NCBI GenBank assembly: GCA_026931725.1
Contig: JAIXLE010000027.1
Coordinates: 1 to 49,095 of the forward strand
DNA: 49,095 nt
Origin: Bacteroidales bacterium
GTDB lineage: Bacteria > Planctomycetota > Planctomycetia > Gemmatales > Gemmataceae
Direction: 5' to 3'
How positions within the stretch are numbered: the stretch's first letter is position 1; each line of letters opens with the position of its first letter. Under the pieces are notes generated by a model. That model ran no database searches. It worked only from the letters and a program-made list of their open reading frames with translations, and had not been told where the DNA came from. This document shows, in pieces, positions 9,754 to 18,446 of the stretch. A program made the translations under genes and the position numbers.

Positions 9754-11076
9754 ATGACTATTACTCGCAATTGCGCTGGTCAGACACGTCGTGATTGTTT
9801 GCAACTGGGGCTGACCACCCTCCTGGGTGGCGGCCTGGCAACCGCTCTGCGGGCCGCGGGGCGGGGTAGTTATGGCCCGCAAGCGAAAGCGTGCATCCTC
9901 ATCTGGCAAGATGGCGGACCCAGCCACTACGAGATGTTCGACCCCAAACCGAACGCCCCGGATGAATACCGTGGAGAATTCCAGGCCATTCCCACAAAGA
10001 TTCCTGGTGTGCAGTTCTCCGAGCATATGAAGAAACTCGCCGCGATCGCGGATAAACTCGCCATCGTGCGATCCATTCGCCACGACCAGGGGAACCACGG
10101 CGCGGGGAACCACTACATGATGACGGGTGCGCCGACACGCATTCCGGTCGGTTGCGGTGCGTTCGTCAGCTTCCACCCCAGCCTCGGTTCCGTGACCGCG
10201 CACGAAAAGCCCGCACCCGATGGCCTCCCTTCGTACTTCTCACTCGGCGGAATGACCCGTTCGGGTGGTCCGAACTTCCTCGGTGCCCGGTATGCGCCAT
10301 TCGTGGTTTCGGAAGACCCCAACGGCGCGAATTTCCGCGTCCGGGATGTGGCTCTACCTGCTGGCTTGGCGGATGCCCGGTTTGAAGCCCGTTCGGAACT
10401 GCGTTCGGAAGTCGATCGATTCCAGCGATTCTTAGATAAAGCCGCTGGTGATCCCGCTTCCGCTCTGGACGAGCATTACGAACAAGCCCACATGCTGATG
10501 CGTTCCCGCGAAGCACAAGAAGCGTTCGACATCGGCCGGGAATCGGACAAGGTACGCGAAACCTATGGCCGTAACAGTTTTGGCCAGCGGTTGTTACTCG
10601 CACGCCGTCTGGTGCAAGCCGGGGTGCCATTCATCACCATCAACGATGGCGGCTGGGACCATCACCGCGGTATTTTTGGGACTTTGAAGAAACGACTTCC
10701 CGATTGGGATAACTCCGTCGCCGGGTTGATCCTGGATTTGGAACGCCTCGGAATGTTGCAAGATACGCTGGTGGTGGCACTCGGTGAATTTGGCCGCACC
10801 CCACAGGTGAACAAGGACGGCGGCCGGGATCACTGGTCGAACGCGATGAGCGTGCTGTTCGCAGGCGGTGGGTGCCCCGGTGGTCAAGCCATCGGCAGCA
10901 CGGATGTCAAAGGGTTTACCGCCATCGAACGGGTGCTGTCGCCGGAGAATTTCGCCTCCACGATCTACACCAAACTGGGGATCGACCCGGATAAGATCCT
11001 CTACGGTTCCAACGGTCGCCCCGCCCATATTGTCGCCAACTCGATGCCGATTCGAGAACTCATGGAACGCGGCTAA
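9754..11076 (+). CDS. DUF1501 family exported protein
   Basis: A 440-residue DUF1501 protein, of the sulfatase/alkaline-phosphatase-like fold. The N-terminus has a twin-arginine-like signal (QTRRDCLQLGL followed by a hydrophobic, Gly/Leu-rich stretch to about residue 35). Family features include the WQDGGPSHYEMFDPKP segment near residue 50, HDQGNHGAGNHYMMTG near 110 and a GEFGRTPQVN motif near residue 346. DUF1501 genes are repeatedly found immediately after DUF1549/DUF1553 genes in planctomycetes, as here, so the two probably act together outside the cytoplasm; the substrate is unknown. The start is supported by an upstream GGAG. Confidence 0.9.
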   Translation: MTITRNCAGQTRRDCLQLGLTTLLGGGLATALRAAGRGSYGPQAKACILIWQDGGPSHYEMFDPKPNAPDEYRGEFQAIPTKIPGVQFSEHMKKLAAIADKLAIVRSIRHDQGNHGAGNHYMMTGAPTRIPVGCGAFVSFHPSLGSVTAHEKPAPDGLPSYFSLGGMTRSGGPNFLGARYAPFVVSEDPNGANFRVRDVALPAGLADARFEARSELRSEVDRFQRFLDKAAGDPASALDEHYEQAHMLMRSREAQEAFDIGRESDKVRETYGRNSFGQRLLLARRLVQAGVPFITINDGGWDHHRGIFGTLKKRLPDWDNSVAGLILDLERLGMLQDTLVVALGEFGRTPQVNKDGGRDHWSNAMSVLFAGGGCPGGQAIGSTDVKGFTAIERVLSPENFASTIYTKLGIDPDKILYGSNGRPAHIVANSMPIRELMERG

Positions 11077-11176
11077 CGCATCCAGAAACAGAGTTTCTCC
11101 CTCTCTCTCCTCGTTGAACGGACATCGGGGAGAGGGAATCCTCGCTCAGCACCAAGAGACTTCCTGAGTCGACATC

Positions 11177-12838
11177 ATGATGTTTGTGAGATGTTTGCGG
11201 TTCGCCGTCGGGGTTGTACTCGGCATCGGTTGGGTTTTGGGGAGTGTGGCCACAGCCGCCCCGCCGACGCTCACCTATCTGTACCCCGCTGGTGTGCAAG
11301 CGGGTACGACTGCGGACATTACCGCCGGTGGCACCTTCGCGGCTTGGCCGACACAATTTCTCACCGATGATCCAGGGTTGGTCGTCACGCCCGGCAAGAC
11401 CAAGGGGCAGATTCAACTCCAAGCCGCTCCGCAGACACCGCCGGGTTGGCACTGGCTCCGAGCGGTATCCGCGGAAGGCGTGAGTAACCCGCGGATCGTC
11501 TATGTCGGGACGCTCCCCGAGTTGCTCGAAAAGGAACCCAACGACAGTGCCACGACCGCCCCGACCGTGACCGTTCCGACCGTCATGAATGGCAAGCTCA
11601 ATAAAGCCGGGGATGTCGACAGTTTCGCGGTTCTGCTCAAGAAGGGGCAGACTCTCGTTGCGAACCTGGAAGCGAACCGGCACTTACAATCGCCAATGGA
11701 TGCGATTCTCCAAATCGTTTCCGCCGATGGCTTTGTCCTGCAACACGATCATGATACCGTCGAACTGGATCCCCGAATTGTCTTCACCGCGCCTGCGGAT
11801 GGGCGTTATCTGGTGCGGGTGTTCGCGTTCCCTTCCCAACCGAACTCGTCGATTCAGTTCATGGGTGCGGATACCTACATATACCGGCTCACGTTGACCA
11901 CCGGAGCATTTGCCGATCACCCCTGGCCGCTGGCGGTGTCGCAAGGAACGAACGCCTCCGTGCGTCTGATTGGCCCGAACATTTCACCCAACGCCCCGTT
12001 AGTCGCCGTGCCGAATCGGGGAGTTGATCGACTATTCGATACCGTTTCATCGGAATCGAACACGGTGGCCGTGTGGCGGGAACCGTATCCTTGCTTCACC
12101 ACGGATCAGCCGACAACGCTGACACCCCCATTTGCCATTTCTGGTCGATTGCCACAAAACGGAGCCGTGCAAAGTATCGCCTTCACGGCAAAGAAAGGTC
12201 AACGCCTCGCAATCAAGTCGTTCTCCCGTGCGTTCGGACAGGCCACGATGCCGGTGTTGCGGGTTGTGGATGCGAGCGGAACGCAACTGGTGCGGGTGGA
12301 ACCGACCAAGCCCGAAAGCGACACTGAAACCGCCTTCGTCGCCAAAGCCGATGGGACGTATCGGGTGGAAGTTCGTGACCTGTTCGACCACGGAAGTTCA
12401 CGCCATGTGTTCCTGCTGCGGGTGACGACTGCCGTGCCGGATTTCACGCTGACCACGGCCAATGATCGCATCACCATTACCCCCGGCAAACCCACCGATG
12501 TTGCGGTTACGATCACAGCAGAGGGGGGATTCAAAGACAATGTGAATGTGACGGTCGAAGGTTTGCCCAAAGGTGTGACCGCGGCCCCGACCGGCACACC
12601 CGCGAAAAAGGGAGCCACCACGACCGTCACTCTGCGGTTTCAGGCTCAGGAACCCGTTGCCGCACAACGCATTCGGATCGTCGGGATCTCGGCGGGGGCG
12701 CAGCCGTTGCAGCGAACTGCCACGATCGCGGTTCCCGAGTTGCCGATTCCCGTGCAGGAATGCTGGTTGACCGTACTCCAACCGCCGAGCGCCAAGGCAC
12801 CGGCTGCCCAGCCTGCTCCACCCAAGAAGAAACCGTGA
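11177..12838 (+). CDS. Secreted protein with pre-peptidase C-terminal (PPC) domains
   Basis: A 553-residue exported beta-rich protein. A signal peptide ends near residue 28 (SVATAAPP). An Ig-like domain follows, then a PPC-type domain around residues 115-220 (EKEPNDSATTAPTV followed by GDVDSFAVLLKKGQ, the usual EPND/DVD pattern). A second, more diverged copy lies at about 300-405, and a further Ig-like domain sits at 410-530. The C-terminus is Pro/Ala/Lys-rich. No peptidase domain is present. Planctomycetes commonly encode such proteins beside DUF1549/DUF1501 pairs, and it lies 100 bases downstream of the DUF1501 gene, so it is probably a structural or binding partner of that surface system. 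Two ATGs (11177 and 11180) are adjacent. Confidence 0.8.
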   Translation: MMFVRCLRFAVGVVLGIGWVLGSVATAAPPTLTYLYPAGVQAGTTADITAGGTFAAWPTQFLTDDPGLVVTPGKTKGQIQLQAAPQTPPGWHWLRAVSAEGVSNPRIVYVGTLPELLEKEPNDSATTAPTVTVPTVMNGKLNKAGDVDSFAVLLKKGQTLVANLEANRHLQSPMDAILQIVSADGFVLQHDHDTVELDPRIVFTAPADGRYLVRVFAFPSQPNSSIQFMGADTYIYRLTLTTGAFADHPWPLAVSQGTNASVRLIGPNISPNAPLVAVPNRGVDRLFDTVSSESNTVAVWREPYPCFTTDQPTTLTPPFAISGRLPQNGAVQSIAFTAKKGQRLAIKSFSRAFGQATMPVLRVVDASGTQLVRVEPTKPESDTETAFVAKADGTYRVEVRDLFDHGSSRHVFLLRVTTAVPDFTLTTANDRITITPGKPTDVAVTITAEGGFKDNVNVTVEGLPKGVTAAPTGTPAKKGATTTVTLRFQAQEPVAAQRIRIVGISAGAQPLQRTATIAVPELPIPVQECWLTVLQPPSAKAPAAQPAPPKKKP

Positions 12839-12868
12839 TTATCCCCTCTCTCATCATCGGAAGTTGCC

Positions 12869-14953
12869 ATGCTGCCGACACCGCTCCCCGTGTCTCGCCG
12901 GGATCTGTTCACGATCATGGGGGCAACCGCCCTCAGTTCTGCGGTGTCAGCCCAATCCGCGAACCCGGCCAATTCTGTCAAATCCGCAAAACCCGTCAAA
13001 CTCGAACCGCTAAACCGTTTCCCCCGCTTGGTGCATGAGTATTTCGTGGCTCAGGTGCGGGCCGCGGAGGAACAAGGGAAGGCACGCCGGGCCGCGTTGA
13101 AGACCGCCGCTGACGCGGAACGATACGTCGCCGATGTCCGTCAGCGGATCGCCACCTGTTTTGGTTCATTCCCCCCAAAGACTCCGCTTCATCCGCGCAT
13201 CACTGGCAAATTGGACCGCGACGGTTACACCGTTGAGAAGGTGATTTTTGAAAGTCGCCCCGGTTTCCCCGTCACGGCGAATCTGTACTTGCCCAAAGAC
13301 CGGAAGAAACCGTGCCCCGGTGTCGTCGGCAGTTGCGGGCACTCGCACAATGGGAAGGCTGAGAAGGCGTATCAGTCGTTCTGTCAAGGATTGGTGCGAC
13401 AAGGCTACGTTGTACTGATCTTCGACCCGATTGGTCAAGGAGAACGGTTACAGTATACCCACGTCGAAAAGGATCATCGGCCGCGCGTGGGCGTGGGAGA
13501 ACATCTGTATGCAGGCAATCAACAGTTCCTGGTCGGCGAGTTCTTCGGTGCGTGGCGGGCCTGGGATGGCATCCGGGCGCTGGATTACCTGCTGACCCGC
13601 CCGGAAGTGGACCCGAAACAAGTCGGGATCACCGGGAACTCGGGCGGTGGCACGATGACCACCTGGCTCACCGGGGTCGAGAACCGTTGGGCGATGTCGG
13701 CCCCGAGTTGCTTCGTCACGACGTTCCGCCGGAATCTCGAAAACGAACTCCCAGCCGATACCGAACAGTGCCCCCCTCGGGCGCTCGCACTCGGTTTGGA
13801 TCACGCGGACTTCCTGGCCGCACTGGCCCCGAAACCCGTCATCATTCTGGCGAAGGAGAAGGATTTCTTCGATGTCCGCGGATCCGAAGAAGCCTACGCC
13901 CGCCTGCGGCACCTGTACAAACTGCTGGGGCACGAAGAGAATGTCGGCCTGTTCACCGGCCCGACCGGACACGGGTACTCCCAAGAGAACCGCGAGGCGA
14001 TGTATCGCTGGTTCAACCATGTCACCAAAATATCGGATGCTCAGGTCGAACCCGCACTCCAACTCGAACCTGATGAATCGCTCTGGTGTACACCGAAAGG
14101 ACAGATCGGCGAAACCGGAGCCAAGACGGTATTCACGTTTACCCGCGAGAAATCCGAATCCTTGCGGAAACAACGACAACCCCTCACCGGACAACCGCTC
14201 GCAACCGCGATTCAAAAAGCCCTGCGATTGCCAGAACGCTCCGGGGTGCCGGACTACCGCATCTTGCGACCACTCAGCAACCGCAGCTATCCACAAAAAT
14301 CGGCCACGACGTATGCGATTGAATCGGAACCGAACATGTTGGTGCCGGTGATTCGGCTATCGCCAGAATCGCATCTTTCTCGCCCGCCCCGCGTCTCATC
14401 CCCGGCGATTCTCTACGTTTCGCACCATTCCGCCGATGCAGAACTGCGGGAAGATCCCTGGTTGGCCGAGCAGTTCCGAGCCGAACCGGAGGCAACCGTT
14501 TATGCGTGTGATGTTCGTGGTATCGGCGACAGTCGCCCGGAAACCTGTGGCACCAAAACCTTTCTGACTCCGTATGGCTGCGATTACTTCTACGCCATTC
14601 ATGCGATCATGCTCGATCGGCCGTACCCTGGTCAGAAGACGTTCGACCTGCTGCGCGTGCTGGACTGGCTCGCCGGACAAGGGCACAACTCCGTACATCT
14701 GATCGCACGGGGGTGGGGTACTATCCCCGCGACCTTCGCCGCTGTTCTTGCACCCACGGTCCAGCGTGTGACGCTGAAAAACGCCCTGACCGCGTTCGCG
14801 GATGTGGCGGAGTCCGAAACGTACAACTGGCCCTTGTCATCGTTCGTGCCGAATATCCTGGCTTCGTGTGACTTGCCGGATTGCTACGCGGCCTTGCAAG
14901 CGAAGAAATTGACCCAAGTGGAACCGTGGAACGCACTCGGCGCGACACTGTAA
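12869..14953 (+). CDS. Tat-exported alpha/beta-hydrolase (acetyl xylan esterase-like)
   Basis: A 694-residue hydrolase. A twin-arginine motif (SRRDLF) at residues 9-14, followed by a short hydrophobic stretch, suggests Tat export. The catalytic domain (about 90-385) has the nucleophile elbow GNSGGG with Ser258 and a likely catalytic His368 in GPTGHGYS, the pattern of acetyl xylan esterase-like hydrolases. A second hydrolase-like half (about 470-690; VYACDVRGIGDS) appears to lack an obvious nucleophile elbow and may be a degenerate duplicate. The substrate cannot be told from sequence, but carbohydrate esters are plausible. It lies 30 bases after the PPC-domain gene, so it is probably co-transcribed with it. 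Confidence 0.75.
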   Translation: MLPTPLPVSRRDLFTIMGATALSSAVSAQSANPANSVKSAKPVKLEPLNRFPRLVHEYFVAQVRAAEEQGKARRAALKTAADAERYVADVRQRIATCFGSFPPKTPLHPRITGKLDRDGYTVEKVIFESRPGFPVTANLYLPKDRKKPCPGVVGSCGHSHNGKAEKAYQSFCQGLVRQGYVVLIFDPIGQGERLQYTHVEKDHRPRVGVGEHLYAGNQQFLVGEFFGAWRAWDGIRALDYLLTRPEVDPKQVGITGNSGGGTMTTWLTGVENRWAMSAPSCFVTTFRRNLENELPADTEQCPPRALALGLDHADFLAALAPKPVIILAKEKDFFDVRGSEEAYARLRHLYKLLGHEENVGLFTGPTGHGYSQENREAMYRWFNHVTKISDAQVEPALQLEPDESLWCTPKGQIGETGAKTVFTFTREKSESLRKQRQPLTGQPLATAIQKALRLPERSGVPDYRILRPLSNRSYPQKSATTYAIESEPNMLVPVIRLSPESHLSRPPRVSSPAILYVSHHSADAELREDPWLAEQFRAEPEATVYACDVRGIGDSRPETCGTKTFLTPYGCDYFYAIHAIMLDRPYPGQKTFDLLRVLDWLAGQGHNSVHLIARGWGTIPATFAAVLAPTVQRVTLKNALTAFADVAESETYNWPLSSFVPNILASCDLPDCYAALQAKKLTQVEPWNALGATL

Positions 14954-14976
14954 CGCCCCGTGAACCGGGAACACGT

Positions 14977-15006
14977 TTGACGGGCTTCCCCGGATCGTCG
15001 TATCAT
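14977..15006 (+). promoter_or_regulatory. Sigma-70-type promoter of the HEAT-repeat gene
   Basis: TTGACG (14977-14982), an 18-base spacer and TATCAT (15001-15006) match the -35 and -10 hexamers at five of six bases each. The -10 covers the ATG at 15005, which argues that translation begins at 15050 instead. Confidence 0.5.
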
Positions 15007-15049
15007 GGGTGAAGCCACCACTGGTTTCGTTGTCGGCAGGGTTATCACC

Positions 15050-16228
15050 ATGTCGGGAAGACTTGTGCGTCCATTCGGCATTCTAACTCTGGCGATCGTC
15101 TGCGTGGTGATTTCCCCAGATCGCCTCACCGCGGAGGAACCGGAGTTCGGCGGACGGTCCCTGTCGGCTTGGAATACGATGCTGAAGGAAGATACGGTGC
15201 CGCGGAAACGGCGGGCCGCCCTCGTCGCACTCGGTCAAATCGCCGTTCAAACCGATAATAATGATACCGATAAGCTCATTGTAGCGATCTTCAGCAAGAC
15301 GCTGCGAACCGATGCGAGCCCCATTGTCCGGCGGCAAGCGGCGGTTCTGATCGGACAGCAGCGGTTGGAATATGCTCTGGGAACGCTAACCGATCTGACC
15401 GAAGCAATGCGATCCGAGCAGGATGCAGAGATTCGACGAGAAGTCGCGGCGATACTGGCAGGGTTCGGGCCGCTGGCCAAGCCGGCGATTGTTCCGTTGA
15501 CACAAGCGCTGCACGATTCTGATGCCGGGGTGCGAACAGCTGCCGCGAATGCTTTGGGAAGAATCGGTGCGGATGCCCGAACGGCCACGGCTGAGTTGAT
15601 GGCCAAAACGAAAGACCCAGAACTCTCGGTGCGTCTGGCGGCGGTCTTTGCTCTGGGGCGGATCGAACCGGAAGACACGGCCACCGTCGCTTCTGCGATT
15701 CTGGCCGTACTCAATGCCGAGAAAAACGCGGCCACCCGACGGGAAGTGCTGCAAGCTCTCCGATTCCTAGGTGATCGCTCCGAGGAAGTTGTGCAGGCCG
15801 TGGCGAACTGCCTGAAAGACGATGATGTCGAACTGCGCCGTGAAGCCGTGATTGTTCTGGGGAAATTTGGGTCTTCCGTGCGATCGGTGCCACAACCCAT
15901 TGAGAAAGCGTTTACGGACGATGCGGATACGCTCGTGCGGACGTATGCCGTTCGGCTCATCCGTCATCTGCACCAGGATCATTCGGACGCTTTCATTTCG
16001 GCACTCGGCCAACGATTGACCGGGGCGCAAGCAGACCCGGAACCCGAAGTCCGCATGGCAATCTGTGAAGAGTTGGGCTCCCTCGGAGCCGCCGGGAAAG
16101 CCGCGATCCCCCTTTTACGAGAAGCCCGCCGCGACCCCCAATTGAAAGTCCGCGAAGCGGCCACTGCCGCCCTGCGGCAGATTGAGAAACCACCGGCCCC
16201 CGCATCATCGCCTCGCCCCCAACCGTAA
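15050..16228 (+). CDS. Exported HEAT-repeat protein
   Basis: A 392-residue protein with a signal peptide (about residues 1-30) followed by tandem HEAT/PBS-type repeats to about residue 380. The repeats have the recurrent pattern of Ala/Leu-rich helices with Asp-Pro or Asp-Ala turns (for example GVRTAAANALGRIG and LSVRLAAVFALGRIE). These repeats form a helical solenoid for protein binding and no catalytic motif is seen. An in-frame ATG at 15005 would add 15 residues, but it overlaps a good -10 hexamer and lacks a ribosome binding site, whereas AGGG lies 8 bases before 15050. The C-terminus is Pro-rich. Confidence 0.8.
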   Translation: MSGRLVRPFGILTLAIVCVVISPDRLTAEEPEFGGRSLSAWNTMLKEDTVPRKRRAALVALGQIAVQTDNNDTDKLIVAIFSKTLRTDASPIVRRQAAVLIGQQRLEYALGTLTDLTEAMRSEQDAEIRREVAAILAGFGPLAKPAIVPLTQALHDSDAGVRTAAANALGRIGADARTATAELMAKTKDPELSVRLAAVFALGRIEPEDTATVASAILAVLNAEKNAATRREVLQALRFLGDRSEEVVQAVANCLKDDDVELRREAVIVLGKFGSSVRSVPQPIEKAFTDDADTLVRTYAVRLIRHLHQDHSDAFISALGQRLTGAQADPEPEVRMAICEELGSLGAAGKAAIPLLREARRDPQLKVREAATAALRQIEKPPAPASSPRPQP

Positions 16229-16291
16229 AACCGAACCCCGGTCGCGTGTCAGTCCATCCGGTGGGGTTTTCGCACGCCTCAGAAATAATTG

Positions 16292-16319
16292 TTGACACGA
16301 CCATAATTCATTCTAGATT
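16292..16319 (+). promoter_or_regulatory. Sigma-70-type promoter of the histidine kinase gene
   Basis: A perfect TTGACA (16292-16297), a 16-base spacer and TAGATT (16314-16319) lie in a locally AT-rich stretch about 70 bases before the kinase start. The spacing is slightly short and the -10 matches four of six bases. Confidence 0.5.
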
Positions 16320-16389
16320 CCTAACAGTTCACTCACGAGATACCTTCGACCCAAATGACGGAATTCCCGTCGTAGTAAGAGGTTGTGGA

Positions 16390-17592
16390 ATGCGAATAAC
16401 CGGCAGTCGCACGGCCGGTATGGCATTCCTGCCCCAGTGGCTCTCTGCGGACCCGAACCAACGCACACTGGAAACGCTATTCGCAGACTGGGTAAAAACT
16501 TCCGGCTGGGAACGTGCGGGCTTAATCGAACGGCCACGCGGTCCACAGTCTGTTCTTTGGGAAGCGGGTCCATCCGGTATCGTGCCACCGTCCACACCGC
16601 CGGATGATTGGGACACTGTTGCGGAGGAACTGACGCAAACCACGGAGAATGATGCCGTGCGATTGTGTGAGGGTCATCTCCTGACCCTGGTACAGGTTCC
16701 CGGCACGGATTCTGTCCTACTGTGGGTGCGTGTCCGCGATGCGGGATGCGATGCTCTGGATCGCGCGTATCTGCGACTCTCCGCGGAGATGATGCGGCAT
16801 TCTCGGGTCGTGACGCACGCCATTCCAGGGGTGGACTCGCATCGTTTGTGGGAACGCTTGCAGGATGTCGCGGTCGTGGCGGGGCGGGTGGCCCATGACT
16901 TCGATAATATTCTCACTGGTGTACTAGGGTTTGCGGAACTGGGGCTGGCACAAACGGAAACGGGTTCCCAGTTGGAAAACTTCTTGCAGAAGATCGCGGA
17001 ATCCGGGAAACGCGGGAATGATCTAACGCGGCTATTGCATCAATTCAATCGCATGGGACAGACCCGCACGCGACCGGGGTCGCTGCAACCGATTCTCGAA
17101 CGCGAACTGCGGGCATTGTCCACGCATTCCGAGCGAACGGTTCAGGTAACGCATGAAATTCCGCCAACGCTTCCTTGGGTGGCGATGGAAGAGACGATGT
17201 GCGGTTTGGTCTTGCGGAATCTGCTCCAGAACGCCGTGGAAGCATTTCCAGCAGGAGGAGGCCGGGTTCACGTTCGCGTGCGTTCGGCCCAAGTGACCGT
17301 GGCGGATACCCAGCGATTTTGGGGACACCTCGCCACCGGGCCGAGTTTGGAGATCACGATCACGGATTCGGGATGTGGAATCCCGCCGACCCAACAACGA
17401 GAACGGTTGTTCGCAACGCCGCTCGTGACAACCAAATATCGCCATCGTGGGCTGGGTTTGCCGACTGTGTTTCGGATTCTGTATTTGCACAAGGCCGGTA
17501 TCCGTTTGGAACCCCGGCCCGATCACCAGCCAGGAACGTGTGTTCGACTGTTGATTCCACTGGCTCGCCCTGAGAGCGAAGCCTCGGCTTGA
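16390..17592 (+). CDS. Soluble sensor histidine kinase
   Basis: A 400-residue histidine kinase with no transmembrane segment, so it probably senses a cytoplasmic signal. Residues 1-150 form an unrecognised, possibly GAF-like input region. The phosphoacceptor helix has AHDFDNILTGVLGFAELGL with His169. The ATPase domain shows the N box (NLLQNAVEAF, Asn281) and the G1 box DSGCGIP (Asp326), then a short G2-like GLGLPTV. The start at 16390 is chosen because AAGAGG (16377-16382) precedes it by 7 bases; an earlier in-frame codon at 16246 would place the N-terminus inside the promoter. A response regulator gene begins 35 bases downstream, and the two very likely form a two-component pair. Confidence 0.85.
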   Translation: MRITGSRTAGMAFLPQWLSADPNQRTLETLFADWVKTSGWERAGLIERPRGPQSVLWEAGPSGIVPPSTPPDDWDTVAEELTQTTENDAVRLCEGHLLTLVQVPGTDSVLLWVRVRDAGCDALDRAYLRLSAEMMRHSRVVTHAIPGVDSHRLWERLQDVAVVAGRVAHDFDNILTGVLGFAELGLAQTETGSQLENFLQKIAESGKRGNDLTRLLHQFNRMGQTRTRPGSLQPILERELRALSTHSERTVQVTHEIPPTLPWVAMEETMCGLVLRNLLQNAVEAFPAGGGRVHVRVRSAQVTVADTQRFWGHLATGPSLEITITDSGCGIPPTQQRERLFATPLVTTKYRHRGLGLPTVFRILYLHKAGIRLEPRPDHQPGTCVRLLIPLARPESEASA

Positions 17593-17626
17593 ATGCATTC
17601 CTAGCTCTCTCCAGAGGTTCCACCTA

Positions 17627-18334
17627 ATGTCCATCGAGATCGACGATTCCATCGCCACGGCGATTCGACCGACGAAACGGACAACCCCACTCGATGAACT
17701 GCAAAGCTCGGGTGCAATCCATGTCCTCGTCATCGACGATGACCCGGCGACCTGCGCCGTGATTCAGGCGGCGCTGAGCAACCCGGATTTCCAGATCGAC
17801 ACGGTTTCCGACCCGGCATCCGTGGAATCGGTGATAACCCGCCGGGCCACGCCCGAACAGCGCGGGTACTATCACCTCATCATCATGGATTATGTCATTC
17901 CGGGGCTGGATCCCGATACCGTATTCGAGTGGGTCCGCACGCATCAACCCGATGCCAGCGTGGTGGTCGTGACTGGTTACCCATCGGTTGATAGCGCGCT
18001 CAACTGCCTGCGTGCCAGAACTTACGATTATTTGACCAAGCCATTCCAAGTGGACCAACTCCGCGACATCGTCATCCGTTGCCTGGAAAGCCAGGGGTTG
18101 TTACGGATGACCGAAGATGCTCTGCGTGAGAATCTCGGTGCCGCGATTCGGGAACGCCGCAAGGCGATGGGGTTCACGCTGGCCGATATGAGCAAGAAAA
18201 CGGAAGTCTCGCTGGGTTATCTTTCCCAGATTGAACTCGGCAAGAATTCGGCTTCGATTGAAACGCTCTATCGCATCTGTTTGGCGTTGGGAATTCGGAT
18301 GTGCGAACTGTTCCAGGCGATTCAGCACCGCTAA
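17627..18334 (+). CDS. Response regulator with XRE-type helix-turn-helix output
   Basis: A 235-residue regulator. The receiver domain (about residues 30-155) has the acidic pair in VLVIDDDP, the phosphoacceptor Asp88 in LIIMDYVIPG, the Thr/Ser position in VVVTGYP and the Lys in YLTKPFQ. The C-terminal domain (about 168-232) is an XRE/Cro-type helix-turn-helix (IRERRKAMGFTLADMSKK, then SLGYLSQIELGKNSAS and ETLYRICLALG). Response regulators normally carry OmpR, NarL, LytTR or Fis outputs; a receiver fused to an XRE domain is uncommon. AGAGG (17613-17617) supports the start. Its partner is almost certainly the upstream histidine kinase, and the downstream HtrA gene is a candidate target. Confidence 0.88.
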   Translation: MSIEIDDSIATAIRPTKRTTPLDELQSSGAIHVLVIDDDPATCAVIQAALSNPDFQIDTVSDPASVESVITRRATPEQRGYYHLIIMDYVIPGLDPDTVFEWVRTHQPDASVVVVTGYPSVDSALNCLRARTYDYLTKPFQVDQLRDIVIRCLESQGLLRMTEDALRENLGAAIRERRKAMGFTLADMSKKTEVSLGYLSQIELGKNSASIETLYRICLALGIRMCELFQAIQHR

Positions 18335-18446
18335 CGGGTGACCACACGCGTCGCGGTGTGCGTGAAACAACGCGCAATCTCGCCCGTGAGTGTGTTGCGG
18401 CTACAATTCGGGTATGCTGGAAAGATCGGCAACCCGAGGGGCCGTC

